A stretch of 64,000 nucleotides of DNA, taken from NCBI GenBank assembly GCA_963734725.1, contig CAVTIX010000008.1:248001-312000 (forward strand), in the 5' to 3' direction. This document shows, in pieces, positions 49,951 to 57,860 of the stretch (position 1 is its first letter; the number at the start of each line of letters is the position of its first letter). Both the position numbers and the translations under genes were made by a program. The notes below the pieces were generated by a model. That model did not search any database. It was given only the letters and a program-made list of their open reading frames with translations, and was not told the origin of the DNA. Origin of the DNA: DASXKD01 sp963734725. GTDB taxonomy: Bacteria; Actinomycetota; Actinomycetes; Streptosporangiales; Streptosporangiaceae.

Positions 49951-51579
49951 TCACCCCATATGCGGGTAGCGGTAGTCCACCGGCGGGACGAACGTCTCCT
50001 TGATCGTGCGGGCGTTGACCCAGCGGGTCAGGTTGAGGATCGAGCCGGCCTTGTCGTTGGTGCCGCTGGCGCGGGCGCCACCGAACGGCTGCTGCCCGAC
50101 GACCGCGCCGGTCGGCTTGTCGTTGATGTAGAAGTTGCCGGCCGCGAACCGCATCACGTCGGCCGCCGCCGCGATGGCTGCCCGGTCCCGGGCGATGATC
50201 GAGCCGGTCAGCGCGTACGGCGCCACGTCGGCGGCCTGCGCCAGCACGTCGGGGTAGCTGGCGTCGTCGTAGATGTGGACGGCGAGGATCGGCCCGAAGT
50301 ACTCCGTGGTGAACACCTCGTCCCCGGGGTCGCTGCAGTCGAGCACCGTGGGCTGGACGAAGTAACCCTCGGCGTCGTCGGTCCCGCCGCCGACCAGGAC
50401 GCGGACCGCGTCCCGGCCCCTGGCCCGCTCCAGCGCCCGGCGGTGCTTGGCGAATGCGCGGTCGTCGATGACCGCGCCTAGGAACAGCGACAGGTCGGCG
50501 GAAACGTCGCCCATGGTCAGCGACTCGACCTGGGCCAGGAAGTCGTCGCGCATGCCGTCCCACAGCGAGCGCGGCAGGTAGGCGCGCGAGGCGGCGGAGC
50601 ACTTCTGCCCCTGGTACTCGAACGCCCCCCGGATCAGCGCCGTGGCCAGGACCGCCGGGTCGGCTGAGGGGTGCGCGACCACGAAGTCCTTGCCGCCGGT
50701 CTCCCCGACCAGGCGCGGGTAGCCGCGGTAACCGCCGATGTTCTCGCCGACCGTCCGCCACAGGTGCTGGAACGTCACCGTGGACCCGGTGAAGTGGATG
50801 CCGGCCAGGTCGCGGTGCGGCAGCGCCACCGTGGACACCGCCTGCCCGTCCCCGGTGACCAGGTTGATCACCCCGGGCGGCAGCCCTGCTGCCTCGAGCA
50901 GGCGCATCGTGACGTGCGCCGCGAGCTGCTGGGTGGGCGAGGGCTTCCAGACCACGACATTGCCCAGCAGGGCCGGCGCGGTGGGCAGGTTGCCCGCGAT
51001 CGAGGTGAAGTTGAACGGCGTGATCGCCAGGACGAAGCCCTCCAGCGGCCGGTACTCCATCCGGTTCCAGGTGCCCGGCGCGGACTGCGGCTGCTCGGCC
51101 AGCAGCCGCCGGGCGAAGTGGACGTTGAACCGCCAGAAGTCGATCATCTCGCAGGCGGCGTCGATCTCGGCCTGGTACACCGACTTGGACTGGCCCGCCA
51201 TCGTGGCCGCGTTGACGGTCGCCCGCCACGGCCCGCTGAGCAGGTCGGCGGCCCGTAGCATGATCGCGGCCCGGTCGTCGAAGGACATCGACCGCCAGCC
51301 CGGCGCCGCGGCCTGCGCCGCGTCGATCGCGTCGGACACGTCCTCCTCGGTGGCGTTGTGCATGGTGCCGAGCACGTGCCGGTAATTGTGCGGGGCGACC
51401 ACGTCGATGGGCTCACCCTGGCCAGTCCGCTCCCGGCCGCCGATGGTCATGGTCAGCCGGGTCCGGTCACCGGTCAGCTCCTTGACCTTGCTCTCCAGGG
51501 CTGCCCGGTCCGGGCTGCCGGGCGGGTACTGCCTGATCGGCTCGTTGACTGGCGACGGCACGGTGGTGACGGCATCCAT
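49951..51579 (-). CDS. pruA: Delta-1-pyrroline-5-carboxylate (L-glutamate gamma-semialdehyde) dehydrogenase
   Basis: NAD-dependent aldehyde dehydrogenase, second step of proline breakdown, giving glutamate. 542 residues. F-A-I-T-P-F-N-F-T-S-I-A-G-N near 190, catalytic glutamate in L-V-G-E-T-G-G-K-D-F-V, catalytic cysteine in F-E-Y-Q-G-Q-K-C-S-A-A-S-R-A-Y, and the S-G-T-N-D-K-A-G-S end typical of P5CDH. The ATG at 51579 has AAGGAGG six bases upstream. It heads the minus-strand unit pruA-HAD-aacS-kynA-gdh, and its product glutamate is the substrate of the gdh product. No proline dehydrogenase gene is adjacent. Confidence 0.94.
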   Translation of the reverse strand: MDAVTTVPSPVNEPIRQYPPGSPDRAALESKVKELTGDRTRLTMTIGGRERTGQGEPIDVVAPHNYRHVLGTMHNATEEDVSDAIDAAQAAAPGWRSMSFDDRAAIMLRAADLLSGPWRATVNAATMAGQSKSVYQAEIDAACEMIDFWRFNVHFARRLLAEQPQSAPGTWNRMEYRPLEGFVLAITPFNFTSIAGNLPTAPALLGNVVVWKPSPTQQLAAHVTMRLLEAAGLPPGVINLVTGDGQAVSTVALPHRDLAGIHFTGSTVTFQHLWRTVGENIGGYRGYPRLVGETGGKDFVVAHPSADPAVLATALIRGAFEYQGQKCSAASRAYLPRSLWDGMRDDFLAQVESLTMGDVSADLSLFLGAVIDDRAFAKHRRALERARGRDAVRVLVGGGTDDAEGYFVQPTVLDCSDPGDEVFTTEYFGPILAVHIYDDASYPDVLAQAADVAPYALTGSIIARDRAAIAAAADVMRFAAGNFYINDKPTGAVVGQQPFGGARASGTNDKAGSILNLTRWVNARTIKETFVPPVDYRYPHMG

Positions 51580-51604
51580 GGCGGCCTCCTTGGCGTACCC
51601 GGCA

Positions 51605-53052
51605 TCATCGGCGGACCCTCCCATGTTGGCACGCGCCGGCCACCGCTCCTACCGCCGCCGCTGCCGCGAGCACCAGAACGCAGTCATGCAGCGCGGTGAC
51701 CGGGGAACCGGTCGCGGCGGCGCGGCCGGCGTACAAGGTGGCGAGCAGGGCGATACCGAACGACCCGGACAGCCGCTCCGCCATGCTGAACAGCGTGTTG
51801 GCGTCGGGCATCAAGCGCGGGCCGAGGCCATCGAGCAGCGCCATGACCAGCGGCTGGACGGTCAGCCCCAGGGCGAGGCCGCGCCCGCAGAGCAGCGCGG
51901 TGGTCACCCAGAGGGGGCTGGCGGCGGTGAGCAGCAGCATGCCCAGAGTGCTGGCGGCCAGCAGGGCGAGGCCGCCGGACACGCTGGCGGTGATCACTAC
52001 GGGGCGGGTTTTGCCCCGGTCGACCACCACGCTGCCGAGCCAGGCCGCCAGGCCCATGACCACGCCCTGCGGCAGCAGCACCAGGCCGGTGACCGTGGCG
52101 CCGTGGCGCTGGATCTGCTGCAGGAACACCGGGGCGAGGAACAGCACCGCGAATAGGACCACGCTGGTGACGCAGGCCAGCGCCAGGGTGAGCGCGCGCG
52201 CCGGGGAGCGGAGCAGGGCCAGGTTGACGGCCGGCGGCGCCCGGTAGCCGCGGCCGGTCTTGCGTTCCCGCAGCACGTAGCCGGCCACCAGGGCCAGCCC
52301 GCCGGCCAGGCCGGCGCAGAGCCGGCCGACAGCCAGCCGAGTTCCGGTCCTTTGCTGGCGCCGTAGGTCGCCAGGCCCAGGCCCGCCGCGAGCAGGATCA
52401 GGCCGGGAACGTCGAGCCGGGCGCCGCGGTCTGGATGGCCTGGCGCCCCGCCGACGGGCCGGGCCCGCGGGGCTGCCCGCACGCCGGCGAGGGCGAGCAA
52501 CCCGACCGGGACGTTGACCAGGAACACGCTGCGCCAGCCGAAGGCGCTGATCAGCAGGCCGCCGACGGCGGGGCCGAGGGGCGGCGCGGCGAACAGCACG
52601 AGGCCGGCGCTGGCCGGCATGCCCCGCGCCCGGTCGCCGGCCCGGCGGGGGTCGAGGATCAAGCTCATCGCCAGCGGCACCGTCGGCGCCCCGACCAGGC
52701 CCTGCACCACGCGGGCGGCGATGAGCAGGCCCACCGCAGGGACCAGGGCGCAGCCGGCCGAGGCCACGGTGAAGGCGAGCAGCGCCGCGCCGTACGCGGG
52801 CAGGGCGCCGAACCGGCGGGCCAGCCACGGAGTTGCCGCCAGGCCGCAGGCGAGACCGAGCAGGTAACCGCCGACCGCCCACGCGGCGCTGCCCAGCGAG
52901 GTGTGCAGCCCGCGGACGATGACCGGCACGGCGACGTTGACGACCGAGGAATCGATCATCGACAGCATCGGCCCGGCGAGGAAGCAGAGCCCCAGCAGGC
53001 GAGGCAGGTGGGGGGCCGTGCGCGGTTCGGTGTCCGGCGCTGCCACGGTCAC
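51605..53052 (-). pseudogene. MFS multidrug exporter (14-helix type), one frame break
   Basis: DHA2-type MFS transporter. The N-terminal part (from 53052 down to about 52330) has S-M-I-D-S-S-V-V-N-V-A-V-P-V-I, the loop W-L-A-R-R-F-G-A-L-P, R-V-V-Q-G-L-V-G-A-P and G-W-R-S-V-F-L-V-N-V-P-V-G. Past L-G-W-L-S near 52330 the frame shifts; the other frame resumes at A-G-L-A-G-G-L-A-L-V-A-G and carries the remaining helices to 51605. A single indel in a GC-rich run explains it. The gene ends 25 bp from pruA and lies 13 bp downstream of padR, which most likely regulates it. Confidence 0.82.
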
Positions 53053-53065
53053 GGCCGGTCCCGTG

Positions 53066-53581
53066 CTAGTCCGCGGCGGCGCTGACCGCGAGCGCCTCCA
53101 GCCAGGTCAGCTCGTGCTGGTAGCGATCGACGGTGAAGTCCATCACCCGCAGTCCCCACGGGTACGCCTCGGTGTCCGGCCGGAGCCCGGCGAGGTTCGC
53201 GAGCTGGGCCTCGACGATCTCCCGCCGGACACTGATGATCTTCAGCCGGTCGTCGGCTTCGAGATCGCCGAAGAAGGCGACGCGGGTCTGGAACTCGTTG
53301 TCGTCGGCGATCAGCGCGGGGTCGGCGCCGCGGATCATAGCCTGGAGCAGGTCATGCCCGGTGTCGGTGAGCCGGTACACGCGGCGCGGCGGCCGGCCGG
53401 GATCGGCCTGCGCCGCGACCCGGCGGATCGCCCCCTGCTCCTCGAACCGGCGCAGCGCCGGGTAGAGCACGTTGTTGTTGATCGACCGCCCGCCGAGGAT
53501 GCGCTCGACCCGCTTCTTGATCTCGTAGCCGTGCCGCTCCCCGTCCGCGAGCACGCGCAGGATCAGTATGTCAAAGTACAC
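53066..53581 (-). CDS. PadR-family transcriptional regulator
   Basis: A 171-residue PadR regulator with the winged-helix domain I-L-R-V-L-A-D-G-E-R-H-G-Y-E-I-K-K-R-V-E, N-N-N-V-L-Y-P-A-L-R-R-F-E-E-Q-G, and R-V-Y-R-L-T-D-T-G-H-D-L-L, and a C-terminal dimerisation helix. It is transcribed toward the MFS exporter, the usual PadR-exporter pair. GTG start at 53581, three bases from a palindrome that is probably its own operator; an mRNA starting near there would be nearly leaderless. Confidence 0.88.
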   Translation of the reverse strand: MYFDILILRVLADGERHGYEIKKRVERILGGRSINNNVLYPALRRFEEQGAIRRVAAQADPGRPPRRVYRLTDTGHDLLQAMIRGADPALIADDNEFQTRVAFFGDLEADDRLKIISVRREIVEAQLANLAGLRPDTEAYPWGLRVMDFTVDRYQHELTWLEALAVSAAAD

Positions 53582-53583
53582 GG

Positions 53584-53611
53584 AGTTAACCTAACATGTG
53601 TTAAGTTAACT
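53584..53611. promoter_or_regulatory. Palindrome AGTTAAC-N14-GTTAACT, probable PadR operator
   Basis: Two 7-bp arms around TAACATGTGTTA, itself a palindrome. It sits between the stop of the XRE regulator gene (overlapping it) and the padR start. AT-rich in a GC-rich neighbourhood; typical of PadR sites, which carry nested inverted repeats with ATGT-like centres. Confidence 0.7.
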
Positions 53612-54419
53612 CACTAGTCCGCGCCTCCCGGAGCGCCCACAGCACCCCGGCGGTGCCCTCGTCGGCCGGGTAGAAGGATTCGATCGCCAGTTCCTCGATC
53701 GTCACGTCCATCGGCGTGCCGATCACCGCGGTCATGCTGAACAAGGCCAGTTCGGTGTCCCCCAGGCGGTACCGCAAGGGCACCACGACACCGGCGGGCC
53801 CGGCCTCCTCCGGCCCGCCGCCCGGGTAGCCGCTGAGCTCGGCATACAGATCGGCGAGCCTTGTGTCCCCGGTGGCCGCCAGCTGCCGCCGCAGCCGCCC
53901 CAGCAGGTGCGCCCGCCACTCCGCCAGGTTGACAATGTGCGGCGCCATGCCCTCCGGATGCAGGCTGAGCCGGAGCACGTTCACGGGCGGCGCGAGCAGT
54001 TCCGGCGCGGCTGGCTCGGTCAGCACCCCGACAGGCGTATTGCAATCAAGAAGCTCCCACCATCGGTTGACCACCAGCGCCGGATAGGGCTCGTGCCCGT
54101 TGAGCACGTTCCGCAGAGCGCCGCGGACCGCGGCCAGCTCCGGGCCGTCCAGCGGATGCTCCGGATAGGCGGGGGCGTACCCGCCGGCCAGCAGCAGCGT
54201 GTTGCGGTCGCGCAGCGGCACGTCCAGGTGCTCGGTCAGCCGCAGGATCATCGCGCTGGTCGGCCTGGACCGGCCGGTCTCGACGAAGCTCAGGTGGCGG
54301 GCCGAGATGTCGGCCTGGATGGCCAGGTCAAGCTGGCTGATCCGGCGCCGCTGCCGCCACCCGCGGAGCAGGTCGCCGACGGGGCGGCGCGGCCGGTAAT
54401 GGGTGCTGGCGACGCTCAC
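53601..54419 (-). CDS. XRE-family regulator with MmyB-type ligand-binding domain
   Basis: A 272-residue regulator: N-terminal helix-turn-helix (L-R-G-W-R-Q-R-R-R-I-S-Q-L-D-L-A, then S-A-R-H-L-S-F-V-E-T-G-R-S-R-P-T), and a C-terminal PAS-like MmyB domain with Y-P-A-L-V-V-N-R-W-W-E-L-L-D-C-N and the ending W-A-L-R-E. Members of this family bind fatty-acid-like ligands and control adjacent genes. It is divergent from the small NTF2-like gene at 54567, with two operator-like repeats in between. Confidence 0.88.
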   Translation of the reverse strand: MSVASTHYRPRRPVGDLLRGWRQRRRISQLDLAIQADISARHLSFVETGRSRPTSAMILRLTEHLDVPLRDRNTLLLAGGYAPAYPEHPLDGPELAAVRGALRNVLNGHEPYPALVVNRWWELLDCNTPVGVLTEPAAPELLAPPVNVLRLSLHPEGMAPHIVNLAEWRAHLLGRLRRQLAATGDTRLADLYAELSGYPGGGPEEAGPAGVVVPLRYRLGDTELALFSMTAVIGTPMDVTIEELAIESFYPADEGTAGVLWALREARTSELT

Positions 54420-54455
54420 GCCCGCGAGCGTAGTGCGTGCCCCGTCGCGCGGCGA

Positions 54456-54495
54456 TTACCTGCGAGGTAATGAGATCCGCTTACCTCCCAGGTAA
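54456..54495. promoter_or_regulatory. Twin operators TTACCT-N3-AGGTAA (54456-54470 and 54481-54495)
   Basis: Two perfect 6-bp inverted repeats with 3-bp centres (GCG and CCC), start to start 25 bp apart. They lie 37 bp from the XRE regulator start and 72 bp before the NTF2-like gene, in the divergent promoter gap. The arrangement suggests cooperative binding of the regulator to two sites and control of both genes. Confidence 0.8.
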
Positions 54496-54566
54496 TCGAC
54501 AGGGCACCGCCGGTCACCGCACCATCGAGCTGTTAGACGTAACCGGCACATCCAAGGAGAAATCCC

Positions 54567-54920
54567 GTGCAAGAGGTCATCGAGCGGTACATCGCCTGCT
54601 GGAACCAGACCGACCCAGGACTGCGCCGCAAGCTCATCGACGAGGTCTGGGCGAAGGGCGCGAGCTACACCGACCCGCTCGGCGAGGCGGTCGGGCACGA
54701 GGCTATCGACGCCACGATCGCCGCCGTACAGCAGCAGTTTCCTGGGTTCAGCTTCACTCTGCTCGGCCCGGTGGACAGCCATCACCGGCAGGCGCGGTTC
54801 ACCTGGGGCCTCGCCCCCGACGGCGCGGCGCCGGTGGTCATCGGTTTCGACGTCGCCGTGGCCGCCGACGACGGCCGACTGACTAGCGTGCTCGGGTTCC
54901 TCGACAAGGTCCCGGCGTAG
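54567..54920 (+). CDS. NTF2-like (SnoaL-type) protein
   Basis: A 117-residue single-domain protein of the nuclear-transport-factor-2 fold: V-I-E-R-Y-I-A-C-W-N-Q-T-D, L-I-D-E-V-W-A-K-G-A-S-Y-T-D-P-L, and a buried barrel with V-I-G-F-D-V. Relatives act as isomerases, hydrolases or ligand binders. GTG start with AAGGAG ahead. It is the likely target of the divergent XRE/MmyB regulator. The specific function is not visible. Confidence 0.8.
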   Translation: MQEVIERYIACWNQTDPGLRRKLIDEVWAKGASYTDPLGEAVGHEAIDATIAAVQQQFPGFSFTLLGPVDSHHRQARFTWGLAPDGAAPVVIGFDVAVAADDGRLTSVLGFLDKVPA

Positions 54921-54976
54921 TCGTGGCTGCCTTGCCGCACCTGGCCGCTCGGTCGGCCGGGTGCGGCAACTGTCGC

Positions 54977-55474
54977 TCAGCCAGCCAGGTGCGGCAACTC
55001 CTGGCTGGCGTACCAGAGCAGTTCGTGGCCTTCGGCGCCGTCCACCACGAAACGGGCGTCGTCATCGCCGGAGTCCGCGGCGGGCAGCGCCGCCGCCGCA
55101 CGCGCGACGTCGGGCATCGCGACCTCGCCGTCGATGTGCCCGGACGCCACCCGGTCCAGCGGCACCGGCGCCAGCACGTCAACCAGCGTCGGCTCGTCGA
55201 ACCCCGCCGCAGTGGTGCCGACCTGCTGCTCGGGCATGTCCACGGCGAGCACCACCCGGCGGCGCGGCGCGTCCGGGTCGGCCGCCAGCAGCCGCAGCGA
55301 GGCGCGGGCCGCGTGCATCATCGCCACGTATTCCAGCTCTTCCAGGTCGCCGCTCGCGTACCACTCGCGCAGCGCGGGCGTCACCGCGTAGGCGCGCAAC
55401 GGCGGCGGGCCGATCTCCGCCTTACGCAGCAGGCCGGCCAGTCCTGGCAGCGTCGCGGGCAGGTAGACGCGCAT
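54977..55474 (-). CDS. DUF6912-family protein
   Basis: A 165-residue conserved actinobacterial protein of unknown function, starting M-R-V-Y-L-P-A-T-L-P-G-L-A-G-L-L with two halves, D-L-E-E-L-E-Y-V-A-M-M-H-A-A-R-A-S-L-R-L-L and E-L-L-W-Y-A-S-Q-E-L at the end. The ATG at 55474 is preferred; a longer frame to 55567 holds arginine-rich sequence without family character. Convergent with the NTF2-like gene across a 56-bp gap that holds CAGCCAGGTGCGGCAACT-type repeats. Confidence 0.8.
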   Translation of the reverse strand: MRVYLPATLPGLAGLLRKAEIGPPPLRAYAVTPALREWYASGDLEELEYVAMMHAARASLRLLAADPDAPRRRVVLAVDMPEQQVGTTAAGFDEPTLVDVLAPVPLDRVASGHIDGEVAMPDVARAAAALPAADSGDDDARFVVDGAEGHELLWYASQELPHLAG

Positions 55475-55582
55475 GTGTGGTCCAGTCCCGCGTGGACGGA
55501 AAACGCGCGCAGGCGGCGCCCGGCCCCGGGGTGATCCGAGTCTGCCACCGCGAGCACCCGGTGGCACGGACTTCGCCGGTGA

Positions 55583-56020
55583 TTACTCCCCGGCTACTCC
55601 CCCGGCCGCGAGCGCGGCGATGACGGCCGTGATCGCCTCGGCCAACGGCACGTGTTCCCAGATCCGCACGACCCGCCACCCCGCCGCCGTCAGGGCCGCG
55701 TCGGCGGCCCGGTCCCGCTCCACGGTCCGGCGCAGCTTCGGCGCCCAGTACCACTCGTTGACCGCCGGGTTGCGGCCGTGCTCGGGGCAGGCATGCCAGA
55801 AGCACCCGTCCACGAAGACGGCCACTCGCCGCGCGGTGAACGCAATGTCGGGACGGACCCGTGCCCCGGCCACCAGGTCGAGCCGGTAGTCCTTGCGGAA
55901 CCGGTACCCCTGCCGGTGCAGCGCGCTGCGCAGGGCGAGTTCTGGTTTGGTGTCCACGCGCCGGTTCGCGCGCATGTTCGCCGCACGGCCGGGGCTGGAC
56001 GAGGCGGGGTAGGCACCCAC
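55583..56020 (-). CDS. vsr: Very short patch repair (Vsr) DNA mismatch endonuclease
   Basis: A 145-residue Vsr-type nuclease that nicks 5' of T:G mismatches left by 5-methylcytosine deamination. M-R-A-N-R-R-V-D-T-K-P-E-L-A-L-R-S-A-L, P-D-I-A-F-T-A-R-R-V-A-V-F-V-D-G-C-F-W-H-A-C-P-E-H (catalytic aspartates and zinc ligands Cys/His), and W-R-V-V-R-I-W-E-H are all present. Start at 56020 gives the usual N-terminal extension. The typical companion, a C5-cytosine methyltransferase, is not in this window. Confidence 0.92.
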   Translation of the reverse strand: MGAYPASSSPGRAANMRANRRVDTKPELALRSALHRQGYRFRKDYRLDLVAGARVRPDIAFTARRVAVFVDGCFWHACPEHGRNPAVNEWYWAPKLRRTVERDRAADAALTAAGWRVVRIWEHVPLAEAITAVIAALAAGGVAGE

Positions 56021-56054
56021 GAACGCCCAGCGTAGAGGGAACGGCCCGGGCCGG

Positions 56055-56395
56055 TCAGCCGGTCAGCGGGAGCGACGGGGTCGGTCAGCCGGTCAACGGG
56101 ACCGCCGTGGCGGGTCAGCGGGAGCGACGGGGTCGGTCAGCCGGTCAGCGGACCGCCAGGGCGGGTCAGCGGAGCGACGGTGTCCGTCAGCGGGTCAGCG
56201 GGAGCGCCAGGGCGGGTCAGCGGGAGCGACGGGGTCGGTCAGCCGGTCAGCGGACCGCCAGGGCGGGTCAGCAGGGGCGACGATTTCGGTCAGCCGGTCA
56301 GCGGGACCGCCAGGACGGGTCAGCGGGAGCGACCGTGTCCGTCAGCCGGTCAGCGGGACCGCCAAGGTCGGTCAGCCGGTCAGTGGAAGGCCGAG
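56055..56395 (-). repeat. About 340 bp of tandem repeats derived from the end of the upstream gene
   Basis: Read on the minus strand, the end of the deformylase-HAD gene (P-L-T-G-stop, CCGCTGACCGGCTGA-like) recurs six to seven times. A full unit is about 50 bp, made of two half-units that share CGCTCCCGCTGACC and GGTCCCGCTGACC. Copies are degenerate. The stretch up to the Vsr gene holds no gene. Confidence 0.8.
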
Positions 56396-57736
56396 CAGCC
56401 CGCCGAGGTGGGTCAGGGTCGCCGCAGGATCGGTGTGCAGGATCGCGGTCATGCCCACCGCCTCGGCGGCCGCCACGTTGGCCGGGATGTCGTCCACGAA
56501 CACGCACTCAGCCGGGTCGAGCCCGAGCAGGCCGGTCGCGTGCCGGAAGATCCGCTCCTCGGGCTTGCGCATGCCGACCTCGGCGGAAATCACCACCACG
56601 TCGAACATGCCGGGGAACAGGTGCCGCGGGTAGTCGGCCATGCCCCAGGAGTTGGACAGCAGCCCGGTGCGCAGCCCGGCAGAACGGATCGTGCGGACCG
56701 CGTCATACATTGAGGCGGCCGGGATGGACGCGGCGAACATCCGGGCCAGCAGGCCCTCGGCCAGCAACTGAACGCCGTCGCGGCGGGCGATACGCGTGGC
56801 GAGCAGTCGCTCGAACTCCTCGGTCGTGCACTCCCCGCGTTCCAGCGCGTGGATCGGGTTGATGTCCCCGTTACGGGCATAGGCCGCGGTCACCCACGGG
56901 CGCATCACCGCCGCGTACTGCTCGTGGTCAACGTCCTCGTCGTCCAGCCAGGCCTGCACCATGTCCCGGATCGGGTTGGTCATCACCCCGCCCCAGTCCA
57001 CGATCACGCCGCGGATGGCGCGGAAGCCGGCCCCGCCGGGCTGTTCCGGCACGGGCAGGTCCGGCACGGGCAGGTCCGGCACGGGCAGGTCCGGCACGGA
57101 AGGCAAGTCAGGCACATATTCGAGGGTAGGTGACCGGAGTGAACGCCAGGTGGGGGGCAGGTCACCGGTGGGTTGACCGCCCGCCGTGTCGCCTCCTCGG
57201 GCAGTTGGCGCGGGCGGCATCATTTGCCCAAGGCGCCCCACCCTCGGGATGGTGGGGCCGGTGAGGTCGTCGATGTAGAGCTTGCCGCGCAGGTGGTCGG
57301 CTTCGTGTTGCAGGCACCGGGCCAACTCGCCGGTTCCGGTCACCACGACCGGGTCCTGGCGGAGGTCCACCCCGGACACCACCGCGTGGTCCGCGCGCGA
57401 CCGGACCGCCGAGACGCCCGGGATGGACAGGCAGGCCTCCGGCCCGTCGAGAGTGCCGCTCAGTTCGACGACCCGCGGGTTGATCACGTAGCCCAGTTCG
57501 CCGTCCACGTTGTAGGAGAAGACGGCCAGCCCGGCGCCGATCTGGTTGGCGGCAAGCCCGGCCCGGCCCGGTTCGGCCACCGTGTCCAGCAGATCGGTTA
57601 CCAGCCTGGTCAGGGCGTCGTCGAAGCGGACGACCGGATCGCACGCGGTGCGCAGCACCGGGTCCCCGAACAACCGCAGCGGCCGGACGCTCACGCCCGG
57701 GCCCGGTGAAATGTGACTAGCCGCATGGGAGTCCAT
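56372..57736 (-). CDS. Peptide deformylase fused to a HAD-family hydrolase
   Basis: A 454-residue two-domain protein. Domain 1 (about 17-175), peptide deformylase, removes formyl groups from new proteins: motif 1 R-A-G-L-A-A-N-Q (58-65), motif 2 E-A-C-L-S (100-104, metal Cys102) and motif 3 H-E-A-D-H (144-148, two metal His). Domain 2 (about 240-450) is a HAD phosphatase: V-D-W-G-G-V (nucleophile Asp247; the usual second Asp is Gly249), S-N-S-W-G, lysine in R-K-P-E-E-R, and V-F-V-D-D-I-P-A. The linker carries four copies of P-D-L-P-V. The ATG at 57736 has GAGAGA upstream, and no plausible ribosome site precedes domain 2, so the fusion looks real. Confidence 0.83.
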   Translation of the reverse strand: MDSHAASHISPGPGVSVRPLRLFGDPVLRTACDPVVRFDDALTRLVTDLLDTVAEPGRAGLAANQIGAGLAVFSYNVDGELGYVINPRVVELSGTLDGPEACLSIPGVSAVRSRADHAVVSGVDLRQDPVVVTGTGELARCLQHEADHLRGKLYIDDLTGPTIPRVGRLGQMMPPAPTARGGDTAGGQPTGDLPPTWRSLRSPTLEYVPDLPSVPDLPVPDLPVPDLPVPEQPGGAGFRAIRGVIVDWGGVMTNPIRDMVQAWLDDEDVDHEQYAAVMRPWVTAAYARNGDINPIHALERGECTTEEFERLLATRIARRDGVQLLAEGLLARMFAASIPAASMYDAVRTIRSAGLRTGLLSNSWGMADYPRHLFPGMFDVVVISAEVGMRKPEERIFRHATGLLGLDPAECVFVDDIPANVAAAEAVGMTAILHTDPAATLTHLGGLLGLPLTG

Positions 57737-57860
57737 AATCTCTCGCCCGCCGGCGCACCGTTCGCCGACGCGGCGGCGGCAGAATGTCGGCGGTCGCTAA
57801 TATTATCGAATCATAGCTTTTACCTGGATGATCGTCCGTGGCAGATGGAGGTGAGCACGG

